A DNA stretch of 64,000 nt from Pseudoalteromonas luteoviolacea (GTDB lineage: Bacteria > Pseudomonadota > Gammaproteobacteria > Enterobacterales > Alteromonadaceae), in contig NZ_MAUJ01000001.1 of the NCBI RefSeq assembly GCF_001696455.1, forward strand, positions 434,001-498,000, written 5' to 3'. The translations under genes were made by a program, and so were the position numbers. Shown piece after piece: positions 34,626 to 44,595 of this stretch. Each line of letters begins with the position of its first letter. Positions within the stretch are counted from its first letter, which is position 1. The notes below the pieces were generated by a model. The model worked only from the letters and a program-made list of their open reading frames with translations. It was not told the origin of the DNA and made no database searches.

Positions 34626-37298
34626 ATGGCAATCAAATATATATTAGATCTGACAAAAGAAGAGTACCGCGATGACTTTGTCGGCGCAGACAAATCTCAG
34701 CCAGTAAAGTACAGGGAGTTTTGGCAGTTTGAAGCAAGAGAAAAGCTCGTCAATAACCTCGCTTCATTTTTGAACGATGCCAAGCAATATAAGCAGTCAC
34801 GCAGTGAAAATAAAAATAAAACGTGGTTGTCGCACAACGCGATTTTAGTCACTGGGCAGCGTGGCACAGGTAAAACGGTCTTTTTAAGAAATGTGAAAAG
34901 CATGTGGCGCGCAGCAACGCAAGACCGAGACGAGCTCAACGCGAACGAGATTTTCTTTCTCGATGCCATTGATCCGACCATGCTTGTGGACAACGACAAT
35001 TTCGCAAATGTGATTATCGCGCAAATTTACAGTGAAGTAGAGGCAAAATTTAGTAGCAGCCATTGCTGCGCTAGTAATCAAAAAAGCGAAGCCCAAAAGG
35101 GTGACTTTTATAAGCGGTTAAAAATATTGGCCGATGCCCTTGGCAAAAAAGAAGAGTTTGAGGGGTGCACAGGCGTCGATAAAATCTTGCAATACAAGTC
35201 AGGGATTAATATCGAAAAGTACTTTCATCAGTTTGTAGAGTCTGCCATTCAAATATTGGGCTGTAACGCTTTAGCACTGCCAATTGATGATGTGGATATG
35301 GCGCTTGAGCGGGCTTATGAAGTCGTTGATGAAGTAAGGCGATTACTTGGTTGCCCTTACATTATCCCGATTGTGAGTGGCGACTATAACTTGTACGAAA
35401 AAATGACCAATATTCATTTTGATGAAAAGGTCTGCCGTAGTGCAACGAGCAGTGCAGAGCAGGGCGAATATGCGAAAGAGCTAACCAAAGCTTATTTGGC
35501 AAAGGTCTTTCCCAATCATATGCGCATATCGCTTTTGCCGATCAGCTATATTTCACCGTCGTTGCAAATTCGCGTAAGTAAACAAGAAAGCCTTGTAGAG
35601 TACTACCCATATCGAGAGCACAAACGTAATATCTTTGCACAATTCTACCCGTTGTGCTTAAACGAGGAAGCGCTTTCTAAGTGGCCTGAACCAGAATTTG
35701 CGCGGGAGTTTACTCAGTTTATTCGTGCTATTGCACCCCATGAGGTGGAGTATGCGCTAAAAGGTGATCGCGCCACTAGCTATGAGCTTTGGAAAAACTT
35801 TATAAATTGGGCTGAACAAAAGCAAAGTGGGGTTGCATACACCAATGCGGACTCTCTGCTGACTTTGCACAATATAGACGAAGACGACTCCTTTAACATC
35901 ATGGACTTGCCAAGCTTTAACCCCAAGCTTCAAATTCAAAAAGAGCATTTGGTTTGGGAAGAAAAACGATTTTTAGCATCGCAGTTGAAATCGCTCGGAG
36001 AGGGGCTGCAATGGCAAGTTGAAAATAAAGCTTTACTTGAGGCTGCATTTGACGACGCGGATAACACGCTTAAGAGCATGCCGCCTTTGGAGTTTTTCCA
36101 CCATAGTTGTTCTATTTCATTGGCAGAGAAAGCCATTGCAATGACAGAAGGCGCAAAGGAGCTTGCATCTTATACTGAAAAGGTATCGAGCTCTGATAGC
36201 GAAAAAATCACCATATCTTACAATTTGAATGCAGTGCTGTTGGATATTTATGCCTATGGTGATATGTATTCGAAACTTGGAAACAACTACCAGTTTGTGT
36301 GTTTAAGTCGCGCTTTTGAAATTATTTTATACTCATTTACCAAGCGTGATAGTGAAAATAAAACAACCGAGACGTTATCTAAAATACTCCATCGTCGGCC
36401 TTTTTATAGCATATTTAATATGGCACCAACTAAGATGATCACCGGTGACAGTGAAGGCGATGATGAAGAGTCACTCCAACCCGAACATCAAGAAAGTAAA
36501 TTACACACAGCAAACTTACTTAATGTACAAATCCAAGACTGGAAAGTCGAACACAAAGCGTTTTTTGACAGTTTAAGTGGCGAGCAGTTAATTCCGATAT
36601 TTTCGTATATTTTTAATAAGGTATTTACTGCTTTCCATGTGTTTAAATTTGAAAATTTTGTTAAGCAGAGCAAGGGGTCAGACGAGCATTTAACAGACTT
36701 TATCAAGCGCTTTGAGTATATGATGGTCAACGCCGCATACACTGCAATGATCGAAGGCACTGCGGTGCAAGCAAGCGTTGCGATTACGAGCAACTTAGAT
36801 ACGCTGAGAAGTCATATTCTGTTTAATCGATACGACCGTGTACTGAGTCGAAACCGCAAAATTTTTGCAGAGCAACAAGCGAACAATGACAGCACAACCA
36901 ATTTGTTTGTTAAAGCACTAGAGACTCACCCGCTCTTTACGATGATTCAAACGCAGTTATCTGGCGAAACCCTCATTGAACCGAGGATCTGTCTAGGAGG
37001 TGGCACGCGGAGAAAGCCAAAGCAAGTGGTGTATGGCAATACCAAAGTGTCATCTCGATTAGAAAAGCAAATCCACAAATTCTTTAAAATGCACTCTGAA
37101 ATACTTGACCCCAGGATTTCGACGGTAAAACGAATTAAAGAAGAGTTAGACACTTATCTTGAACTCGAGGAAAAAGCCAGAGAGCTGTTTGAGAAATATG
37201 TTCTGCCTGAAGGGCTGGATTATATCGAAATGGAAGAGATATCGGGAGACAAGGTCAATAACTTTATCATAGCGCTGTTCGAGATATTCACAGAGTAA
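34626..37298 (+). CDS. rdrA: RADAR ATPase RdrA
   Basis: 890 aa STAND/AAA-like ATPase. Walker A GQRGTGKT at 77-84, Walker B region LALPIDDVDMAL at about 217-228, then a large helical C-terminal region. Its place between a SLATT protein and a deaminase-like giant protein, and its size, match RdrA of RADAR (phage restriction by an adenosine deaminase acting on RNA). RdrA forms a ring that is thought to recruit or load RdrB upon infection. Start abuts the upstream stop; rdrB begins 4 nt after its end. Confidence 0.85.
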   Translation: MAIKYILDLTKEEYRDDFVGADKSQPVKYREFWQFEAREKLVNNLASFLNDAKQYKQSRSENKNKTWLSHNAILVTGQRGTGKTVFLRNVKSMWRAATQDRDELNANEIFFLDAIDPTMLVDNDNFANVIIAQIYSEVEAKFSSSHCCASNQKSEAQKGDFYKRLKILADALGKKEEFEGCTGVDKILQYKSGINIEKYFHQFVESAIQILGCNALALPIDDVDMALERAYEVVDEVRRLLGCPYIIPIVSGDYNLYEKMTNIHFDEKVCRSATSSAEQGEYAKELTKAYLAKVFPNHMRISLLPISYISPSLQIRVSKQESLVEYYPYREHKRNIFAQFYPLCLNEEALSKWPEPEFAREFTQFIRAIAPHEVEYALKGDRATSYELWKNFINWAEQKQSGVAYTNADSLLTLHNIDEDDSFNIMDLPSFNPKLQIQKEHLVWEEKRFLASQLKSLGEGLQWQVENKALLEAAFDDADNTLKSMPPLEFFHHSCSISLAEKAIAMTEGAKELASYTEKVSSSDSEKITISYNLNAVLLDIYAYGDMYSKLGNNYQFVCLSRAFEIILYSFTKRDSENKTTETLSKILHRRPFYSIFNMAPTKMITGDSEGDDEESLQPEHQESKLHTANLLNVQIQDWKVEHKAFFDSLSGEQLIPIFSYIFNKVFTAFHVFKFENFVKQSKGSDEHLTDFIKRFEYMMVNAAYTAMIEGTAVQASVAITSNLDTLRSHILFNRYDRVLSRNRKIFAEQQANNDSTTNLFVKALETHPLFTMIQTQLSGETLIEPRICLGGGTRRKPKQVVYGNTKVSSRLEKQIHKFFKMHSEILDPRISTVKRIKEELDTYLELEEKARELFEKYVLPEGLDYIEMEEISGDKVNNFIIALFEIFTE

Positions 37299-37301
37299 TT
37301 T

Positions 37302-39875
37302 ATGCTAATAGTCAACGATAGTATGCTATGTGACATTGCGTTTTTGGCGTCTGATTTGGAGCTTGATACAACACCTGCCGAAAGCCGTGTGACGGCTCAA
37401 GGGCAGATTCAGCGGCTGTGTAAAAGTGTTAGGGCATTTCAGCCCTATATATTTCGCAACCTTAGAAATGAAGATATCGAGTACCAAGCGAGCGCGTTTG
37501 GCTATGATCAAAACCCCAGTGTTGCTGCGGTGTTGTCTCGCCTTGCCGACACTTACTTGGAATGGCAAGGCAGTCACTTTGAAGTAAAACCACATAAATT
37601 GGAGCATTGGCTGGAGCTTCTATCGTTACTCGATGGGAGTTGGGTCATTGCACAGGCCTACAGCGATCTGGCGGCAGACCATGGCGTTAGTACGCAAGAT
37701 ATTCTCAATTGTATTGTGCAGTGGCAATGTCCACATGCGCTTGCAAATGACCGCGCCGACAAGCGTTTTGCCGATAACCATGCTCATTTGGGAGGTCATG
37801 GCCATACTGGCCCTTCGCTTTTGAGCTTCTCGCTATATGGACAAACCATCAAAGACAAGCGGTGGCCAACAAGACCCGAATACACCTTGTTTGAAAGCGG
37901 CTTGTTAGATAAATCAGAGTTGCCAGCTTGGAGCTATCAGCTATCAAGCCGATTGGTTGAGTTTGCTTTTACTGAAAATGTGCAGTCATTAAATGTGGAC
38001 CTAAACCATTTGGCTTTTGATAGTGACGATGACAACGCTTTGTACTTTCTCACTACGAATCAAGCAAATACGTTAGCGCAACAAGCGTTATTGCAATCAC
38101 ACTGCAAGCCTGTGCGCTCTGATATTCGTTGGCTATTATACTGCGTTGGTGTGTTGAATATTGGAGAGCAAGGTCGGTCATTAGCAGAGCGTTTCGTTCG
38201 GGTTTCAAACGTCCTTCGCAATTACATGATTGTGTGGGGGACTGGGCTTGGTCAGTTTGTAGAGTCATTTGGATTTTCTGGGCGTAAGCAAAGAGGGAAC
38301 GTACACCAAAATAATGCACGCATCGATGCGCTTGCCACTGATATCGACCCAAGGACATATCGAGAGTTTCGGGTAGCGCCTGGTCTTGTGGTCAACGATG
38401 AAGGCGGTGTGTCTACTGGTGCATTGCAAAAGGGCCTGCAGGCAGCTTTAAAGCATGCGCTGTCTGAGAATATTCACTTTGTGATCCACTTTTCGCGATC
38501 TATAAAACGTGGCCGTTCAGCAAGAGAAGACAAATTTCAAAAGCAAGTGAGATTGGAACTCAAGCAACAAGTTGCTGCACTCCAGCAGTTCAAAGGCTCT
38601 GTTAAATTTTCTGATGCGGAAGTGCACGCATTTGATTTTAAAAAGCGTGGGATAACCTCCAATAGCATCGACTTGAGGAAAGCCGTTCGTGGCTATGACG
38701 TAGCGGGTAATGAGAACGAACTGCCTATTGAAACTTTTGCACCGGCACTCAGAGCGATGCGCAGCGCTAAACACCCCAGTATGAGCATGTTCAGTAATCG
38801 GTTTGAAAGACCTTTTCTAACGGTTCATTCTGGTGAAGACTACAGCCACTTGTTAAGTGGCCTACGTGCAATTGATGAAGCCGTGTATTTTTGTGACTTT
38901 AAAGTGGGTGACAGGCTAGGCCATAGCTTAGCGCTTGGGGTAGATCCGGTTGCTTGGGCCGATAGACAAAAAACGGCATACATAAGCTTGGGTGATCACC
39001 TCGATAATTTAGTTTGGTGCTATCAGAAAGCCTTAGAAGTCACTCAACATGCATCAGAGTTCGCGGGGGTTCTACAGCTACTCCAAGACAAGATACACTT
39101 TTGGTCGAAGCATTTATACAAAGACACCAAGCATACCTATACCGTGAGAGATTTTTTTGAAGCATGGAAATTAAGGCGCAATTGCCCTGAAACCCATGAC
39201 CTTGAAGCTTTAAGTGGGTCTTCACTTGAAATAGAGCATTTAAACCCACTGCATCGAGATTGGCTTATCGACTTTGATAGGCGGTCATCATCCGCTGTCT
39301 CCGAAGTTGCTTTCAAACTTTGGAAACAATACACCTCAGCCCACATTGTCAAAGGCCATTACTTCGAAAAGCGAGAACAAACGGTCATCGTATTTTGTGA
39401 ACCTAGGCAAGGAGAAGAGCCTTTTAAAGTCGAAGATGGCATATTTTACGACTCCGTCTCCAAAGCAGAGCTCAACTTGTATGAAGCCATTCAAGACATG
39501 CAAATGGAAAAGTATGCGGCACAGGGGGTAATCATTGAAGCGTGCCCAACTTCTAATATTTATATTGGTCGCTTTGAGCACTATCATGAACACCCGGTGT
39601 TTAGGTGGGATCCGCCTAATCAATCGCTGTTGGAAAAAGGTCAGCAGTATAACCGATTTGGCCTTAGAAAAGGGTCTATTACCGTCTGTGTCAATACGGA
39701 CGATGCGGCGCTAATGCCGACAACGATTCAGAATGAACACCGAGTGCTGCAAAAAGCTGCGGTGGAGTACCATGGTGTCGGGGTAAATAAAGCCGAAGAC
39801 TGGATTGAAAGGATGCGCCGTAAAGGGTTAGAAATCTTCGCCAGCAACCACTTAAATTGGGTCAACGACGAGTAG
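37302..39875 (+). CDS. rdrB: RADAR adenosine deaminase RdrB
   Basis: 857 aa. It has the scattered catalytic set of the adenosine deaminase fold: His160 and His162 in DNHAHLGG (HxH zinc motif), His509 and Glu512 in HSGEDY, His541 in DRLGHS, and Asp800/Asp801 in VNTDDAAL. The protein is far longer than housekeeping adenosine deaminase, as expected of RdrB, which assembles into a shell with RdrA and deaminates adenosine in nucleotides or RNA during phage infection. All metal and catalytic residues appear intact, so the system is probably active. Confidence 0.87.
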   Translation: MLIVNDSMLCDIAFLASDLELDTTPAESRVTAQGQIQRLCKSVRAFQPYIFRNLRNEDIEYQASAFGYDQNPSVAAVLSRLADTYLEWQGSHFEVKPHKLEHWLELLSLLDGSWVIAQAYSDLAADHGVSTQDILNCIVQWQCPHALANDRADKRFADNHAHLGGHGHTGPSLLSFSLYGQTIKDKRWPTRPEYTLFESGLLDKSELPAWSYQLSSRLVEFAFTENVQSLNVDLNHLAFDSDDDNALYFLTTNQANTLAQQALLQSHCKPVRSDIRWLLYCVGVLNIGEQGRSLAERFVRVSNVLRNYMIVWGTGLGQFVESFGFSGRKQRGNVHQNNARIDALATDIDPRTYREFRVAPGLVVNDEGGVSTGALQKGLQAALKHALSENIHFVIHFSRSIKRGRSAREDKFQKQVRLELKQQVAALQQFKGSVKFSDAEVHAFDFKKRGITSNSIDLRKAVRGYDVAGNENELPIETFAPALRAMRSAKHPSMSMFSNRFERPFLTVHSGEDYSHLLSGLRAIDEAVYFCDFKVGDRLGHSLALGVDPVAWADRQKTAYISLGDHLDNLVWCYQKALEVTQHASEFAGVLQLLQDKIHFWSKHLYKDTKHTYTVRDFFEAWKLRRNCPETHDLEALSGSSLEIEHLNPLHRDWLIDFDRRSSSAVSEVAFKLWKQYTSAHIVKGHYFEKREQTVIVFCEPRQGEEPFKVEDGIFYDSVSKAELNLYEAIQDMQMEKYAAQGVIIEACPTSNIYIGRFEHYHEHPVFRWDPPNQSLLEKGQQYNRFGLRKGSITVCVNTDDAALMPTTIQNEHRVLQKAAVEYHGVGVNKAEDWIERMRRKGLEIFASNHLNWVNDE

Positions 39876-40176
39876 TTATTGGCCTTTTTTCAACAGAGAG
39901 GTTTTGCAAGGTTTTTGCGCATTGTGCTAAGGCGCTCTGTACAGATTAGGTTTGAAAAAGAAAATATATTAATAAAAATTAATATCTTAGCTTTGATTTA
40001 CCTAATTTAACTACAGTTTTACGCTGTTTTTCTTGTTCAAAATACTCTGACGCTTTAACAATAGATGGCAGAGCAAAGGTGAGAAGGCTGCTCAATATCA
40101 GTCAAGAAATTAACAACCGTATCCATATCAAGCTCCGCCAGTAACCCACAGGTTTCTGGCGGGGCTTTCACTGGGT
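39876..40176. other. Intergenic region with terminator hairpin
   Basis: About 300 bp, no ORF. Contains a long hairpin at 40131-40166, AGCTCCGCCAG paired with CTGGCGGGGCT around a 14-nt loop, between the convergent rdrB and acetyltransferase genes. It is probably a bidirectional terminator. Confidence 0.55.
40131..40166. terminator. Hairpin between rdrB and acetyltransferase
   Basis: Stem AGCTCCGCCAG / CTGGCGGGGCT with one G-T pair. T-runs are short on both sides. Confidence 0.6.
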
Positions 40177-40689
40177 TTATGCTTCACTTTCGCAATAAAA
40201 CCCATCGTGGTACACCACACGGCAAGTTGGGATGCTGTCGCCAAAACTTTGCACTTGAAAATACTCAGCAGGTACGCCTTCTAAAACCATGCTTGACGCT
40301 GCTGTAAAACCAAATCGACTGTAATATGTCGGCTCACCCAACACCACACAGCCAGCAGCTTGACTAGATTGCATATGGGCTAATGCTTGGTTTATTAACT
40401 GAGAGCCAATTCCTTGCCCTTGAAATGCAGGTAATACAGAAACGGGGCCAAGCCCAAACCATCTACTTGCTCCACTTGATAATTTAACTGGAGAAATTGC
40501 AACATGGCCAACAATGCTCCCATCCAGTTCAGCTACTAAAGACAGCGTTAAAGCGCCAGCCTTGCGTAGCGCATTTACAACAAAATGCTCGCAGTGGTTT
40601 GAATGTTCAGCATTTGCAAAGGCTTGTTTGGTAATTGATTCAATCGAAGTGATGTCATCACTGTGCTCTGTTCGAATTAAAATGGGCAT
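40177..40689 (-). CDS. GNAT acetyltransferase, YhbS-like
   Basis: 170 aa from the ATG at 40689, preceded by GGGAG; a longer frame upstream has no ribosome site. The GNAT core is clear: LSLVAELDGSIVGHVAISPV, then the acetyl-CoA loop GLGPVSVLPAFQGQGIGSQL, and YYSRFGFTAAS. The arrangement matches YhbS-type N-acetyltransferases. Substrate unknown. Cytoplasmic; single gene. Confidence 0.88.
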   Translation of the reverse strand: MPILIRTEHSDDITSIESITKQAFANAEHSNHCEHFVVNALRKAGALTLSLVAELDGSIVGHVAISPVKLSSGASRWFGLGPVSVLPAFQGQGIGSQLINQALAHMQSSQAAGCVVLGEPTYYSRFGFTAASSMVLEGVPAEYFQVQSFGDSIPTCRVVYHDGFYCESEA

Positions 40690-40874
40690 AGTTTTGCTCC
40701 CGTAAATTTTTGTGCGTTTAGCCAAGAGAAGCGATAGTGCCTCAGGATTGAATGAGACTCTAAACTATGAAGTTGTAGACAGGTCAATAGGGAGCAAGCC
40801 TGTTATTTTGAATAACGACATTTTTCAAAGCGTTGGAATGAACAGAGTCCGTGTAATGGGTTGCGGTATGATGA

Positions 40875-40914
40875 AATGGCGTGGCAGATCGCATAGGACA
40901 CCACGCCATTTTTT
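40875..40914. terminator. Terminator between acetyltransferase promoter region and DUF1444 gene
   Basis: ATGGCGTGG / CCACGCCAT stem, followed on the plus strand by a T-run. It abuts the 3' end of the minus-strand gene at 40916. Confidence 0.6.
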
Positions 40915-40915
40915 A

Positions 40916-41827
40916 CTAAAATTGGATGCGTTTTAGTACACCATTGTTATATTCGTAAGCAAACGGCGATAGATTGTAAGATAGGTTTGGATACTCTGAA
41001 TAAGCCAACATCGCGATTTTATAAAGCGATGCTTCATCATCTAGCGGTACGACCAGCACATTACTTCTATTTGGGAATACGATACCCACAGGTCCTTTGA
41101 AAGTCGCATTGATTTGTTTCTTGAAGTAATCTGAGAAAATAGCGCTCGCGTCGTAAACTTCATCAGCGACAAACATATGAATATTGCTATTGCCATCTTT
41201 TTGCTTAATTTTTTCGAGTTTTGCTCCTAGCTGAGCAAGGTATGAGTCTAAGTTAGATTTAGCGATTTCTTTTAGCTGCGCCACAGGTAGCTTAAATTCT
41301 TCGAGTTTGTCTTTGCTCACGTACTGAATACTTGTTGGTGTGTCTAGTGCTAAAAGCAAAACCAACTCATCGTTAATTTGCTCGTAATAAAACGGAAAAG
41401 GGATTTCTTTATCACTAGACTGATTGATTTGAGCCATTATGTTATCAATATAAGAAGCTGGTTTGATAACGGGCCTTAATTGGCTAATTTGCAACTTCGA
41501 CTCATCGGTTAATAAGTCAATGCTTTTGCTCGAATTTATTTGGTCTGCAAATATATCCTTGAGGTTGTCTTGCTCTTTAGAGTATCTCAGGTAAGCATTT
41601 GACAGATTTGTCGAAAGGGTAACACCTTCTGAGTATGTGATTTCGACAGACAATTCACCCGTCACCTTAAACTTGGCACCATTGAAGTGTTTTTCAGCTT
41701 CTTTCATATAGGCTTTTGTAAAAGCCTGCTCTGACAGTAACGATTGTGAACTCGGTGATGCAATTGCATAAAATGAAGAGGACAACCCTAGTCCTATGGC
41801 GAAAGAGAAAAGTAGCGCTTTTTTCAT
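40916..41827 (-). CDS. Secreted DUF1444-like protein
   Basis: 303 aa with a signal peptide (MKKALLFSFAIGLGLSSSFYAIA). The C-terminal half has the pattern FPNRSNVLVVPLDDEASLYKIAMLA, similar to DUF1444/YtpQ proteins, which are usually cytoplasmic in Firmicutes; the signal peptide here is therefore of note. No enzymatic motif. Single gene with an AT-rich upstream region. The family assignment is tentative. Confidence 0.6.
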   Translation of the reverse strand: MKKALLFSFAIGLGLSSSFYAIASPSSQSLLSEQAFTKAYMKEAEKHFNGAKFKVTGELSVEITYSEGVTLSTNLSNAYLRYSKEQDNLKDIFADQINSSKSIDLLTDESKLQISQLRPVIKPASYIDNIMAQINQSSDKEIPFPFYYEQINDELVLLLALDTPTSIQYVSKDKLEEFKLPVAQLKEIAKSNLDSYLAQLGAKLEKIKQKDGNSNIHMFVADEVYDASAIFSDYFKKQINATFKGPVGIVFPNRSNVLVVPLDDEASLYKIAMLAYSEYPNLSYNLSPFAYEYNNGVLKRIQF

Positions 41828-42233
41828 TGTCTAAATCCATATTAATAATTCGTTGCGTATAGTACATTAATTTGTTTTTTGTGTCTTTTACTGCTGTACT
41901 TTATTAGAATTTTCATTTTTCTCTAACTTAATGATTTATAGTGCTATTTTGATGCTTTCCTGACATGCGGTTGTGGTGTTATGTATTCAGATTTGGAATA
42001 AATAATTTTGACTTTATTGAATGGACATTGAGTGAACAGGCTGTTTTAATCATTGTGGCCCATTTATGGAGCGCTTTGCACAGTTTAAGTTTTAAGTGTG
42101 GTACCTAGTGTTAGCAACTCTAGGAACGTAATTTACCCCTAGAGTTGAGTTATCAAAAAACCTAGTGAGCCAATAATATCGACCATCATGATTAGTGGTT
42201 AAATTTTAATGGCTCAGCTTTGTAGGTTGTCGA
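41828..42233. other. Intergenic region with inverted repeat
   Basis: 406 bp without a gene. A 9-bp perfect inverted repeat AACTCTAGG / CCTAGAGTT is at 42116-42146, with no T-run. It lies about 90 bp beyond the carbamoyltransferase stop. Confidence 0.5.
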
Positions 42234-43970
42234 CTATTTGGTGATAAGGTAATCGTCGATAACGAGTGCATCTAACCCTGTGGTATAAAATACCGCAATT
42301 GCATCTTCAACTGAGTGAATGATTGGTTTGCCCATGATGTTAAAGCTCGTATTTAGCAATACTGGCACATCCGTCAGTGCATTAAACTCGCTGATCAAAT
42401 CATAGTATCTTTCATTCCATTCACGTTTGACCGATTGTAAGCGACCAGTGCCATTTTCATGAACAACCGCGGGTATACGATCTCGGACTTCTTCACGGAA
42501 TACTAAGGTACGTTCCATGTAAGGCGAACGCTGATAGTTTTCGAAGTACATTTCACCGTATTCATCGAGAATAGATGGTGCGAATGGTCTAAACTCTTCG
42601 CGGAATTTTACGCGTGCGTTGATATTGTCTTTCATATCTTTACGGCGAGGATCGGCAAGGATTGAGCGATTACCCAGTGCACGAGGACCAAATTCTGCGC
42701 GACCTTGTACCCAACCAATGATTTTACCTTCGGCAAGCAACGCTGCGGCTTTTTTGTGAATTTCGCCCGGGAACTTTTGAATGTTTTGAATGCCACTAAA
42801 CTTAACTAGGCTCTCAAGTGCTAAGTCGGACATCTTCGAACCTAAGTAAGGGCTTTGGAAATCAGCTTCTGGTACCTTGTCAGGGTTGTCTTCATAGAAT
42901 GCTAATTGTGCTGCACCTAATGCATTACCGTCGTCAGCAGGCGCGCTGTAAACGTGTAAGCTTTTGAATCCAGTGCGCTCTGTTAGTAGGCCATTTTCTG
43001 CTGAGTTAAGTGCACAACCACCGCCTAGTACCAAGTTATCAGAGAGACCTAAGTCATGTAAGTTACTAAGTAGTTCTTCAATGATCTCACAGAAAACGAG
43101 CTGTCCGGTGTGTGCCATGTCAGCTGAATCTAACAGTGGTGCATCAGGTGCTCTGCGGCGCTCATAAAGAGCTTGGATTGCACGTTCAAAACGACCATCT
43201 GTAGGTTGCTTGATAGCTAAACCTTCAACTTCAATCATAGAGCGCATAATGTCATACAGTTCAGGGTCTTTTTTACCATACGGTGCAAGCCCCATTACTT
43301 TCCACTCTTCGCCAGTCAGCGCACCAAATCCACATGCTAGACATACATAAACGTAGAAAGCGCCCAGACTACCTAGTCCTTCTTGACTTTGGCCTGCGAT
43401 CTCTTCAAGTTTACCGTCTCGGTAGATATAAAAGTTAGTTGCTGTGCCTTCACCTGTACCATCTACGACAGCACATACAGCCTCATCATATGGTGAGCTG
43501 AAACATGCTGTAGCGGCATGTGTCAGGTGGTGATCATATCTGCGAGAAGAGATTTTGCCCGTATATCCGTCAAGAAAATCATATTCATATTTAAGAGTTT
43601 GGCCCGTTAGTTCAGGGAAGCGAACTTGGCTATGTGCAACATATTGCACGATATTCTGTACTTCTTTCAATGATTGTGGGAAATTTTCCACACCTTCTGA
43701 AACCTTCATCACATCATCATAAACGCGGGTAAAAGTTTCAGCTGAAGAGTCACTCCATGTTTCGGCAAGTACTAGATCTGCATCAGGGTCACAGTATTCT
43801 TTTATGAGCTTTGAAATCCGCACACTTTGGTCTGGTTGGCAGTTGATAGCTCGCTTATTTTGCAAATACCTTTCGGTTGCTTCTGCGAACAAAACTTCTC
43901 CATGTTCATTTAAGATAGCTAAGGCACTGTCGTGCATTGTGCACGAGAGGCCAATATAGTTTTTCTTCAT
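42234..43970 (-). CDS. NodU/CmcH-family O-carbamoyltransferase
   Basis: 578 aa. Both lobes of the family are present: an N-terminal Kae1-like domain (HDSALAI at 13-19, YDHHLTHAATACF at 145-157, VVDGTGEGT, GEEWKVMGLAPYG) and a C-terminal domain with VQGRAEFGPRALGNRSILADPR and DVPVLLNTSFN. These enzymes transfer carbamoyl from carbamoyl phosphate, via carbamoyl-AMP, to a hydroxyl of a sugar or antibiotic. The gene stands alone, without visible glycan or antibiotic genes, so the acceptor is unknown. Confidence 0.9.
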   Translation of the reverse strand: MKKNYIGLSCTMHDSALAILNEHGEVLFAEATERYLQNKRAINCQPDQSVRISKLIKEYCDPDADLVLAETWSDSSAETFTRVYDDVMKVSEGVENFPQSLKEVQNIVQYVAHSQVRFPELTGQTLKYEYDFLDGYTGKISSRRYDHHLTHAATACFSSPYDEAVCAVVDGTGEGTATNFYIYRDGKLEEIAGQSQEGLGSLGAFYVYVCLACGFGALTGEEWKVMGLAPYGKKDPELYDIMRSMIEVEGLAIKQPTDGRFERAIQALYERRRAPDAPLLDSADMAHTGQLVFCEIIEELLSNLHDLGLSDNLVLGGGCALNSAENGLLTERTGFKSLHVYSAPADDGNALGAAQLAFYEDNPDKVPEADFQSPYLGSKMSDLALESLVKFSGIQNIQKFPGEIHKKAAALLAEGKIIGWVQGRAEFGPRALGNRSILADPRRKDMKDNINARVKFREEFRPFAPSILDEYGEMYFENYQRSPYMERTLVFREEVRDRIPAVVHENGTGRLQSVKREWNERYYDLISEFNALTDVPVLLNTSFNIMGKPIIHSVEDAIAVFYTTGLDALVIDDYLITK

Positions 43971-44595
43971 TATTATCCTTATTATCCTTTATTCAAAATG
44001 GTGTTTTGCTTTGAAAAAGTGATTAAAATCTCCATAGCAAATTACGAATTTGAGCACATATTTGATGGTGCCCCTGTGCTTTACTAGAAAATATATATTG
44101 CTATAAACAGCTCATTGTTATTGTTGATTTGACTGTTTTTCAAAGCTTATAAATATTTATTTGTGCACCTTAACGCGGCCATTTTTGTAAAATAGCGCAA
44201 CATGATCGATGCAAAAGTTAAATGCCTTCGGAGTTTTTGTATTCCCCCACAGCAGCTAACACAGAAAATGTACCTAAATGAATCAAAAGATCACAGCTGT
44301 AAGAAATGATAGGTTAACTTCAAAAAGTATTTAGGTTATATGTCTAAATAGTGACGTAGGTTTGTGTTTGATGGGACCAATGAAGGTTAAATTATGTCCG
44401 TTCAGGGTTTTTAGTGTTGTAGGGTGTACGTTCTTTTAATCGTATGACGATTCATGGCTTCAGTTCATAACTGGATTGTGAGTCCTACGGATGCCAAAGC
44501 TCACAATTAGGTGTGCAGTGGGGGCTGCTAAAGATACTTCCAGTAGCAAGTGGCTAGGAATCAAATTACAAAACCCATGTTTTAGGCAGCAAAAT
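43971..44595. other. Intergenic region, no feature seen
   Basis: About 625 bp between two minus-strand genes. No ORF with a ribosome site, no tRNA and no strong hairpin was found. Two near-identical TTATTATCC elements lie just upstream of the carbamoyltransferase and overlap its ribosome site. Confidence 0.5.

Noticed and set aside
43971..44595. Riboswitch or small RNA before the carbamoyltransferase
   Set aside because: No conserved riboswitch core or strong paired structure could be read.
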